Shown in pieces: positions 51,659 to 58,825 of a DNA stretch of 58,825 nt. Positions within the stretch are counted from its first letter, which is position 1; each line of letters starts with the position of its first letter. The stretch comes from Litchfieldella anticariensis FP35 = DSM 16096. Lineage in GTDB: Bacteria; Pseudomonadota; Gammaproteobacteria; Pseudomonadales; Halomonadaceae. Location of the stretch: contig NZ_KE332391.1 of the NCBI RefSeq assembly GCF_000409775.1, positions 1 to 58,825 on the forward strand, written 5' to 3'. The notes below the pieces were generated by a model that saw only the letters and a list, made by a program, of their open reading frames with translations, searched no databases and was not told where the DNA came from. The position numbers and the translations under genes were made by a program.

Positions 51659-54600
51659 ATGCCGCCGTTCGCCTCAGCCGCCCAGGATGACGCCCTGACC
51701 CCGGGCTTCATGGTCATTCATGGCAATCGCCTGGAGGACCTGCGCGGTGTGGCGGTGGAATGGATGAAACGCCACCCGCTGGCGCCGCTCGAGAACGAGA
51801 CGATCCTGGTGCAGAGCAACGGCATCGGCCAGTGGATGAAGCTTGCCCTGGCCGCCGACGAGAACGCCGGCGGCAGCGGCATTGCCGCCGCGCTCGACGT
51901 CACCCTGCCGGCGCGCTTCCTGTGGCAGGCCTACCGCGCCGTGCTGACGCATGTCGAACGCAATCCCGATGCCGTACCCGTCACCTCGCCGTTCGACAAG
52001 TCGCGCCTGGAATGGCGCCTGCTGCGCCTGTTGCCCGCGCTGATGGTACGCGACGAATTCGCCCCGCTCAAACGGTTCCTGGAAGGCGACGACGACCTGC
52101 GCAAGCACCACCAGCTCGCCGAACGCCTCGCCGACCTGTTCGATCAGTACCAGGTCTACCGTGCCGACTGGCTCGACGCCTGGGGCCGCGGCGAGGACGT
52201 GCTGATCACCGCCCGCGGCGAGGCCCGTCCGCTGGAGGAGACCCAACGCTGGCAACCGGCCCTGTGGCGGGCCATAGGTGAGAGTGTCGCCGAGGACGTG
52301 GGCGCTAACGGCATCGCCTCCAGCCGCGCCATGGTGCATCGGCGCTTTCTCGACGCGGCGCGTCAGCTCGACGGCAGCAATCGCCCCGTCGGTCTGCCGC
52401 GTCGAGTGATGGTGTTCGGCATCTCGTCGCTGCCGCAGCAAGCGCTCGAGGCACTGGCGGCCATCGCCCACTGCTGCCAGGTAGTACTGTGCGTGCACAA
52501 TCCCTGCCAGCACTACTGGGCCGATATCATCGAACACAAAGACCTGCTGCGAGCCGAGCGCTATCGCCAGCGGCGCAAGGACGGCATGCCTGCCCGCCTC
52601 GACGTGCTCGGCGATGGCGACGGTGAGGAAAGCCTTCACCTGCACGCCCAACCGCTGCTCGCCGCCTGGGGCAAGCAGGGCCGCGACTACCTGCGCCTGC
52701 TCGACGAACACGATGACGCCCACCAGTACCAAGGCCTGTTCGCTGCCGATTCGCTGCGCATCGACCTGTTCGAGCCCTTCATAAGCGAGGGCGATGGCTG
52801 CCTGCTTCAGCAACTGCAGGACGACATCCGCGAGCTGCGCCCGGTACACGAAACCCGTGAGCAGTGGCCAGCGGTGGACACCCAGCGCGACGACTCGATC
52901 GTGTTCCATGTGGCGCACAGCCCGCAGCGCGAGGTCGAGATTCTGCACGACCAGTTGCTCGCCGCCTTCAGCGCCGACCCGGACCTGAAGCCCCGCGACG
53001 TGATCGTGATGGTGCCGGATATCGACCACTATGCGCCGCATATCCAAGCGGTATTCGGTCAATACGAGAGGGGGCGGCTCGAGCGTGACGACCCACGCTT
53101 CATCCCCTTCACGCTTTCCGATCAGGGCAATCGTCACCGTCTGCCACTGTTGATCGCGCTGGAAAAACTGCTGCGCCTGCCGGAGCTGCGCCTCTCCGTC
53201 AGCGATCTGCTCGACCTGATCGACGTGCCTGCGCTACGCGCCCGTTTCGGTATCCAGGAAGACGACCTGCCCACCCTGCGCCGCTGGATCCAGGGTGCCG
53301 GTATCCGCTGGGGCCTGCACGGTCACCAACGCCAGAGCCTCGACCTACCCGACGGCCTGGAACAGAACACCTGGGCCTTCGGCCTGCGCCGGCTGCTGCT
53401 CGGCTACACCGTGGGCGAAGCGGCCAACGGTCCATGGCAGGGCATCGAACCGTTCGACGATATCGGCGGGCTGGAAGCGCAGCTGGCCGGCCCCCTGGCG
53501 ACCCTGCTCGAGACCCTGGAACGGCAGTGGCGCACCCTGCGCGACCCCACCGACGTGAACGGCTGGGTGCAGCGCCTGCGAGCGCTACTGGAAACGAGCT
53601 TCCAGGCCGACGCGGCCGAGGACAGCCTGATGCTGGCCCAGCTCGAACTGAAACTACAGGAATGGCAGGAAAACGCCGAAGAGGCCGGACTGACCCGCGA
53701 GCTGCCACTCTCGGTGGTGCGCGAGCACTGGCTGTCGCAGATCGACGAGTCCAGCCTGTCGCAGCGCTTCATGGCCGGCGCGGTCAACTTCGCCACTCTG
53801 ATGCCGATGCGTGCCATCCCCTTCAAGCGCGTATGCCTGCTGGGCATGAACGACGGCGACTACCCGCGCAGCCACCCGCCGATGGACTTCGACCTGATGA
53901 ATGGCGACTACCGTCCCGGCGACCGCTCGCGGCGCGAGGACGACCGCTACCTGTTCCTCGAAGCCCTGCTCTCGGCCCGCGAGCAGCTCTACATCAGTTG
54001 GGTAGGCCGCAGCATCGTCGACAACACTGAAAAACCGCCCTCGGTTCTGGTCGGCCAACTACGCGACCATCTCCAGGCCGGCTGGCGCAGCGCCGACGTT
54101 GACAATAAAGAGGACAGCGACCTGCTCGCCGCATTGACCACCGCGCACCCGCTGCAACCATTCAGCCGCCGCTACTTCCCCACCGAGGCGGCACTCGCCG
54201 AGCGCAGTGTCGCGGAGCGACGCCTGATCACCTATGCCTACGAGTGGCGTGAGGTGCACGCCGAAGCGGCTCCGGCGAAAACACCCGATGAACTCGGGGA
54301 ATTCACACATGAAGCGCCTCTGACGCTCGCCCAGCTCGGGAATTTTCTGCGCGACCCAGCGAAAGCCTTCTTTACCACTCGCCTCAAGGTCTCCCTCGAG
54401 CGCGAAGACATCGTCAGCCTCGACCACGAACCCTTCGCTCTCGACGGCCTTTCCAACTGGCAGTTGCAGGACCACCTGATCCAGGTGCAACGCCGTGCCC
54501 TCGATGAGGGCCACCCGCGTCTACCGGCCATGCACGAGGCGCTGGAACGGCTGCAAGGCCAGGGTGTGCTGGCAATGGGGGCATTCGGCGCTCGCATGCG

Positions 54601-55315
54601 TGAACAGCTCGCCGAACCCATGGAGGCGCTGTTCGAGGCCTATGAACAAGCCCTCGACGAATGGCCGCACAGCGTCGACGATCCCGAACCGATACAGCTC
54701 AGCGTGCCCGGCGCGCCCCCACTGGAGGACTGGCTGGACGAGCTGCGCGAGAACGCGGCGGGCGAGCGTTGCCGCCTGGTGCTGACCAGCAGCAGCCTGG
54801 TCAAGAAGAACAAGTACCACTGGCACCACCTGCTGCGCCCCTGGGTGGCCCACCTGGCCGGACATCTAGCCGGCACACCTTTGACCACGCAACTGCTCTC
54901 CAAGGCCGGCCACGTGACGTTGCCGCCGCTCGACCCGGACGTCGCCCGTCAGCACCTCACCCAGATCGTCACCACCTGGCAAGCCGGCATGCGCGAACCA
55001 TTGCCGCTCGCCATCGGCGCCGCCTTCGTGTGGCTAAGCAAGTTGGGAACGCCACAGAGCGAGCGCGACAGCGACGCCTGGCGCGCCGCCGCCAGCACTT
55101 ATGAAGGCGACGACTTCAACGCGGGCGAAGTGGACCGCAACCCCTACCTCGCCCACCGCTGGCCGGGTTTCGCCGCGCTGGCGAGCGAGCGCCACGATGC
55201 CTACGGCTTCGCCGAACTGACCGAACGGCTGCTGGCCCCGGTGCACCTGGCGGTGAAAGGGGACAAGAAAGAGGGCGACAAGAAGGAAACGAAGAAAGCG
55301 GGGAGCAAGACATGA
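51659..55315 (+). CDS. recC: Exodeoxyribonuclease V subunit gamma (RecC)
   Basis: The 1218-residue RecC subunit splits duplex DNA and recognises Chi in the RecBCD complex. Signatures include FMVIHGNRLEDLRGV near the start, ILVQSNGIGQWMKLALA, RVMVFGISSLPQQALEAL, SPQREVEILHDQLL, DVIVMVPDIDHYAPHI and RAIPFKRVCLLGMNDGDYPR with LTLAQLGNFLRDPAKAFF. It is about 100 residues longer than E. coli RecC and ends in a lysine-rich tail (KGDKKEGDKKETKKAGSK). The ATG at 51659 is preferred; a longer frame has no better start. Its stop overlaps the recB start (ATGA), so recC and recB are coupled. Confidence 0.95.
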   Translation: MPPFASAAQDDALTPGFMVIHGNRLEDLRGVAVEWMKRHPLAPLENETILVQSNGIGQWMKLALAADENAGGSGIAAALDVTLPARFLWQAYRAVLTHVERNPDAVPVTSPFDKSRLEWRLLRLLPALMVRDEFAPLKRFLEGDDDLRKHHQLAERLADLFDQYQVYRADWLDAWGRGEDVLITARGEARPLEETQRWQPALWRAIGESVAEDVGANGIASSRAMVHRRFLDAARQLDGSNRPVGLPRRVMVFGISSLPQQALEALAAIAHCCQVVLCVHNPCQHYWADIIEHKDLLRAERYRQRRKDGMPARLDVLGDGDGEESLHLHAQPLLAAWGKQGRDYLRLLDEHDDAHQYQGLFAADSLRIDLFEPFISEGDGCLLQQLQDDIRELRPVHETREQWPAVDTQRDDSIVFHVAHSPQREVEILHDQLLAAFSADPDLKPRDVIVMVPDIDHYAPHIQAVFGQYERGRLERDDPRFIPFTLSDQGNRHRLPLLIALEKLLRLPELRLSVSDLLDLIDVPALRARFGIQEDDLPTLRRWIQGAGIRWGLHGHQRQSLDLPDGLEQNTWAFGLRRLLLGYTVGEAANGPWQGIEPFDDIGGLEAQLAGPLATLLETLERQWRTLRDPTDVNGWVQRLRALLETSFQADAAEDSLMLAQLELKLQEWQENAEEAGLTRELPLSVVREHWLSQIDESSLSQRFMAGAVNFATLMPMRAIPFKRVCLLGMNDGDYPRSHPPMDFDLMNGDYRPGDRSRREDDRYLFLEALLSAREQLYISWVGRSIVDNTEKPPSVLVGQLRDHLQAGWRSADVDNKEDSDLLAALTTAHPLQPFSRRYFPTEAALAERSVAERRLITYAYEWREVHAEAAPAKTPDELGEFTHEAPLTLAQLGNFLRDPAKAFFTTRLKVSLEREDIVSLDHEPFALDGLSNWQLQDHLIQVQRRALDEGHPRLPAMHEALERLQGQGVLAMGAFGARMREQLAEPMEALFEAYEQALDEWPHSVDDPEPIQLSVPGAPPLEDWLDELRENAAGERCRLVLTSSSLVKKNKYHWHHLLRPWVAHLAGHLAGTPLTTQLLSKAGHVTLPPLDPDVARQHLTQIVTTWQAGMREPLPLAIGAAFVWLSKLGTPQSERDSDAWRAAASTYEGDDFNAGEVDRNPYLAHRWPGFAALASERHDAYGFAELTERLLAPVHLAVKGDKKEGDKKETKKAGSKT

Positions 55316-58300
55316 GCGACGTCACACAATTAAATCCGCTCGACTTCCCGTTGCATGGCAGCCGCCTGATCGAGGCCAGCGCTGGCACCGGCAAGACCTT
55401 CACCATCGCCCTGCTCTATGTGCGCCTGGTGCTCGGTGCGCGACACGAAGGCGACGAAGAGGCCTTCGCGCGCCCGCTCACCCCACCGGAAATCCTGGTG
55501 GTGACCTTCACCAACGCCGCCACCCAGGAACTGCGCGAGCGCATTCGCTCACGGCTGGTCGAGGCCGCTGGAGTCTTTCTACAGACAGCCGAAGCTGCGC
55601 CTAGTCCCGATGGGTCGCCGGAGGCAGGCCGAAGCGGGGATCCTCAGGGTGACCCACTGCTGGTGGCCCTGCGTGACCAATACGACCCGGCCACCTGGCC
55701 CGCCTGCGCGCGGCGCCTGCAGCTCGCCGCCGAATGGATGGACGAGGCCGCCGTCTCCACCATCCACAGTTGGTGCTACCGCATGCTGCGCGAGCATGCC
55801 TTCGACAGCGGCAGCCTGTTCTCGCTCGACCTCGAGACCGACCAGACCGAGCTCGAACACGAGGTAGTGCGCGACTACTGGCGCAGCTTCTACTATCCGC
55901 TGGACGACGACGCGCTGGCCACCGTGGTACGCCACTGGGACTCGCCCGAGAAACTGCACCAAGCGGTGCGCGGCCTGATGCCCGAATGTGAGGCGCTGGA
56001 CAAGCACGCCCCGTCCCCCGCCGAGACCGTGGCCCAGGCAAGCCACGAGACCACCGAGCGCTTGGCCGAGCTCAAGGCGCCGTGGCCGGCCTGGGTCGAC
56101 GAGTGCGAGACGCTGTTCGAGGAAGCCGCCAAGCAGAAGGCCTTCAAGGGCCAGAGCTTCAATGCCAGAAGCCGCGCCAACTGGCTCGGCGCATTGCGCG
56201 AATGGTGCCAAAGCGATGCCGTATGGCCCGGCCTGACCGATGCCGCCTGGAAGCGCCTGACACCGCAAGGCATGGCCGAAATCTGGACCAAGGGCGAGCC
56301 ACCCGACCACCCGGCACTGGCCGCACTGGAAGCGTTACAGGATGAGCTTCACGCCCTGCCCGACCCGTATGCCGACCTGCTCACCCACGCCGTGCACTGG
56401 TGCCGCGAGCGGCTCGACCGCGAGCAGGAACGCCGCGCCGAGATGGGCCCCAACGAACTGCTCACCCACCTCGACCGCGCCTTGGCCGGCCCCAACGGCG
56501 AGGCGCTGGGGGCGCAGATCCGCCGGCAATTCCCGGTTGCCCTGGTCGACGAATTCCAGGACACCGACCCGGTGCAGTACCGCATCTTCGACGGTGTCTA
56601 CCACATCCGCGAGAACCGCCGCGGCTATTCTGAAACCCGGGGTGTGTTCCTGATCGGCGATCCCAAGCAAGCGATCTACGCCTTCCGCGGCGCCGACATC
56701 TACACCTATCTACGCGCCCGCCGCGACACCGACGGCCGCCACGTCACCCTGGGCACCAACTTCCGTTCCAGCCAGCCGATGGTCACGGCAGTCAACCGCT
56801 GCTTCGACTACGCCGAAGCGCACCCATCCGGGGCTTTCCTGTTCAAGGAAGATGACGGCAACAACCCCGTGCCGTTCGTTGGTGTGAACGCCAAGGGGCG
56901 CAAGGACTCACTCACCGCCAATGGCCAGCCTCTGCCCGCCATGACCCTGTGGCAGCTCGAATGTGACGAGCCGCTGGCCAAGGGCAGCTACCAGCAGGAG
57001 ATGGCCGAGCGCTGCGCCTCGCACATGGTCACGCTGCTGGAACAGGGCCAGCACGGCCGCGCCGGCTTCCAGGGTGAGGGAAACGACGAGAACGCGTTCA
57101 CCCCGCTCAAGCCCTCCGACATGGCAGTGCTGGTCAACGGCCTGGGCGAGGCGCGGGCGATCCGCCAGGCGCTGGCGCGGCGTGGGGTGAAAAGCGTCTA
57201 CCTCTCCGACAAGGACAAGGTGTTCGCCTCGCCGGTCGCCACGCAGCTCGATGCCTGGCTGCGCGCCTGCGCCGAGCCTGATGACGAACGCCTGCTGCGT
57301 ACCGCGCTGGCCACCCCGGTGCTGGGGCTGGATATCGCCACGCTGGACAAGCTCAACGAAGACGAACTGGCCTGGGAAGCTCGGGTGATGCAGTTCCGCG
57401 ACTACCACCGCCTATGGCAGGGCCAGGGCGTGCTGCCGCTGGTGCGCCGGTTGATCAACGATTTCGGCATTGCCACCCGGCTACTGGCCGCTGGGCCGGC
57501 CTCGGACGGCGAACGAGCACTGACTGACCTGTTGCACCTCGGCGAGCTATTACAGCAAGCCAGCCAGGAACTCGACGGCGAACACGCGCTGATCCGCTTC
57601 CTCGCCGAATCCATCGCCCAGCCCGAGGGCCAGGGCGACACCCACAAGCTACGTCTGGAGAGCGATGCCGACCTGGTGCAGGTGGTCACTATCCACAAGT
57701 CCAAGGGGCTGGAGTACCCGCTGGTGTTCCTACCCTTCATCTGCAACCACCGCCCGACCAAGCGCGACGACTCCCCGCTGCGTTGGCACGACGCCGAAGG
57801 CCAGTTGCGCATCAGCCTGGAGGCCGACGACGAGACACTGGCCACCGTCGACCGCGAGCGCCTGGGCGAAGACCTGCGCAAGCTCTACGTCGCCCTGACC
57901 CGCGCCCGCCACGCTACCTGGCTTGGCATGGCGCCACTCAAGGGTGGCGAAGGCAGCGCCATCGGCCAGTTGCTCGCCGATGGCAAGGCGCTCGATCCGG
58001 CCGGCTTCGCCAACTCGCTCACCCAGCTCAAGGGCGACTGTACCGCCATCGAGATCGCCCCGGCGCCACCGGCCGACGCCCACGTCATCCGGCTCGACAG
58101 CACCGATGAGCCCCTCGGGGAAGCACGGATGCCCACACGCCCGGCCCGCGAACACTGGTGGATCGCCAGCTACTCGGCGCTACGCATTTCGGCGGGCGAA
58201 GTCACCGCCCCAGTAAGTGCTGACACACTCCACAGCGCCGCTTTTCACAGTGCCCCGACCATGGCACACACTGCGCCTGAGAGCAGCCCGGCTGACACTG

Positions 58301-58825
58301 CCCACCTGCCCGAACCGGCCACCTCGCTGGAAGCCACGGCCCTGGAAGTGATCACCGAGCCCCATGACAGCGGCCATGGCGAACAGATCGCCAACTTGCA
58401 CCGCTTTCCACGTGGCCCCGCCCCCGGCACCTTCCTTCATGGATTGCTTGAGTGGGCCGGCGAGCACGGCTTCGGCCGCGTGGCTCGCGACCCCGCCCTG
58501 CGCGAAGACACCCTGGCACGGCGCTGCAACCTGCGCGGCTGGCAGCAGTGGCTGCCCACCCTGCACGAGTGGTTCGGCGAGCTGTTGAGCGCCCCTCTTC
58601 CACTACCCCAGCCGCAGCCCAGCGAGGCCGGCGAATTCCGCCTAGAGGCACTTACCACCTACCAGGTCGAGATGGAATTCTGGTTCGCCACCACCCAGGT
58701 CGACACCCGCCGGCTGGACGCCCTCGTAAGTACTTACACACTCCCCGGCGCGCGCTCCACCACTCCTCGCCCCGCGCTCGACGCCGAAACGCTCAACGGC
58801 ATGCTCAAGGGCTTCATCGACCTGG
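55312..58825 (+). CDS. recB: Exodeoxyribonuclease V subunit beta (RecB), N-terminal part
   Basis: About 1171 codons are present and the frame stays open at the window edge. RecB is the 3'-5' helicase and nuclease of RecBCD. UvrD-type helicase motifs are clear: ASAGTGKTFTIALLYVRL (Walker A), VVTFTNAATQELRERIR, AVSTIHSWCYRML, VALVDEFQDTDPVQYRIF, FLIGDPKQAIYAFRGADI, GTNFRSSQPMV, VVTIHKSKGLEYPLVFLPF and LYVALTRARH. The C-terminal nuclease domain and probably recD lie beyond the window. A low-complexity segment (about residues 100-125) and another near 970-1000 are inserts typical of this group. Confidence 0.96.
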   Translation, partial: MSDVTQLNPLDFPLHGSRLIEASAGTGKTFTIALLYVRLVLGARHEGDEEAFARPLTPPEILVVTFTNAATQELRERIRSRLVEAAGVFLQTAEAAPSPDGSPEAGRSGDPQGDPLLVALRDQYDPATWPACARRLQLAAEWMDEAAVSTIHSWCYRMLREHAFDSGSLFSLDLETDQTELEHEVVRDYWRSFYYPLDDDALATVVRHWDSPEKLHQAVRGLMPECEALDKHAPSPAETVAQASHETTERLAELKAPWPAWVDECETLFEEAAKQKAFKGQSFNARSRANWLGALREWCQSDAVWPGLTDAAWKRLTPQGMAEIWTKGEPPDHPALAALEALQDELHALPDPYADLLTHAVHWCRERLDREQERRAEMGPNELLTHLDRALAGPNGEALGAQIRRQFPVALVDEFQDTDPVQYRIFDGVYHIRENRRGYSETRGVFLIGDPKQAIYAFRGADIYTYLRARRDTDGRHVTLGTNFRSSQPMVTAVNRCFDYAEAHPSGAFLFKEDDGNNPVPFVGVNAKGRKDSLTANGQPLPAMTLWQLECDEPLAKGSYQQEMAERCASHMVTLLEQGQHGRAGFQGEGNDENAFTPLKPSDMAVLVNGLGEARAIRQALARRGVKSVYLSDKDKVFASPVATQLDAWLRACAEPDDERLLRTALATPVLGLDIATLDKLNEDELAWEARVMQFRDYHRLWQGQGVLPLVRRLINDFGIATRLLAAGPASDGERALTDLLHLGELLQQASQELDGEHALIRFLAESIAQPEGQGDTHKLRLESDADLVQVVTIHKSKGLEYPLVFLPFICNHRPTKRDDSPLRWHDAEGQLRISLEADDETLATVDRERLGEDLRKLYVALTRARHATWLGMAPLKGGEGSAIGQLLADGKALDPAGFANSLTQLKGDCTAIEIAPAPPADAHVIRLDSTDEPLGEARMPTRPAREHWWIASYSALRISAGEVTAPVSADTLHSAAFHSAPTMAHTAPESSPADTAHLPEPATSLEATALEVITEPHDSGHGEQIANLHRFPRGPAPGTFLHGLLEWAGEHGFGRVARDPALREDTLARRCNLRGWQQWLPTLHEWFGELLSAPLPLPQPQPSEAGEFRLEALTTYQVEMEFWFATTQVDTRRLDALVSTYTLPGARSTTPRPALDAETLNGMLKGFIDL

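Noticed and set aside
51674-53137. 487-codon open frame antisense to recC
   Set aside because: High GC with third-position bias produces long antisense frames; recC on the other strand is unmistakable. The same applies to antisense frames over katG (29672-31096, 31190-31993) and kynU (46937-48175).

Overview
The window looks like a chromosomal segment of a halophilic gammaproteobacterium, most likely a member of the Halomonadaceae. The evidence is the moderately high GC, the recC-recB pair, YaeQ, the TAXI-type and DctPQM-type TRAP transporters, and the general style of the proteins. This taxonomic call is an inference from gene content. There are no rRNA or tRNA genes, no prophage and no CRISPR array.

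Layout. 1-815: start of a type VI secretion VgrG gene that leaves the window. 1254-5357: a Tat-exported PhoX phosphatase behind a Pho-box-like repeat, a Tsx/OmpK-like outer membrane channel and a divergent LysR regulator. 5430-10758: purK and purE, then a TAXI-type TRAP transporter operon (binding protein, DUF1850 protein, fused permease). 10948-12870: a MITE copy, yaeQ, a short-chain dehydrogenase and a small HTH protein.

12877-21609 is the most interesting region. It holds egtD (hercynine synthesis), an NADH-dehydrogenase-like/SelD fusion (SenC type), a TIGR04348-type glycosyltransferase (SenB type) and an EgtB-like protein (SenA type), followed by a PhnD/PhnC/PhnE-like ABC transporter. Together they form a plausible complete route from selenium uptake to selenoneine: selenium import, selenophosphate, selenosugar, coupling to hercynine. 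SenABC chemistry is published. The fused SenC, the inverted senB and the attached transporter are the less described parts.

21656-27608: ilvD, a TPP-riboswitch-controlled Na+/solute symporter (probable thiamine or thiamine-precursor uptake), an unrecognised protein and a membrane diguanylate cyclase. 27758-34568: mmsA and two tandem katG genes whose upstream regions are also duplicated. 34642-41455: a malonate module, with a GntR regulator, a palindromic operator, a TRAP transporter (DctPQM type), malonyl-CoA decarboxylase and malonyl-CoA synthetase. 41581-45814: an HCCA isomerase-like protein, SelO, an Ada-AlkA fusion and an O6-alkylguanine methyltransferase. 45886-48154: kynA and kynU (tryptophan catabolism), separated by a MITE. 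48302-51510: a periplasmic protein, a PQQ-type sugar dehydrogenase-like protein, a small lipoprotein, a third MITE and a YfcE-like phosphodiesterase. 51659-58825: recC and the start of recB.

A family of 142-157 bp inverted-repeat elements (three copies, two with perfect YTAR target duplications) and a REP-like pair are the visible repeats.
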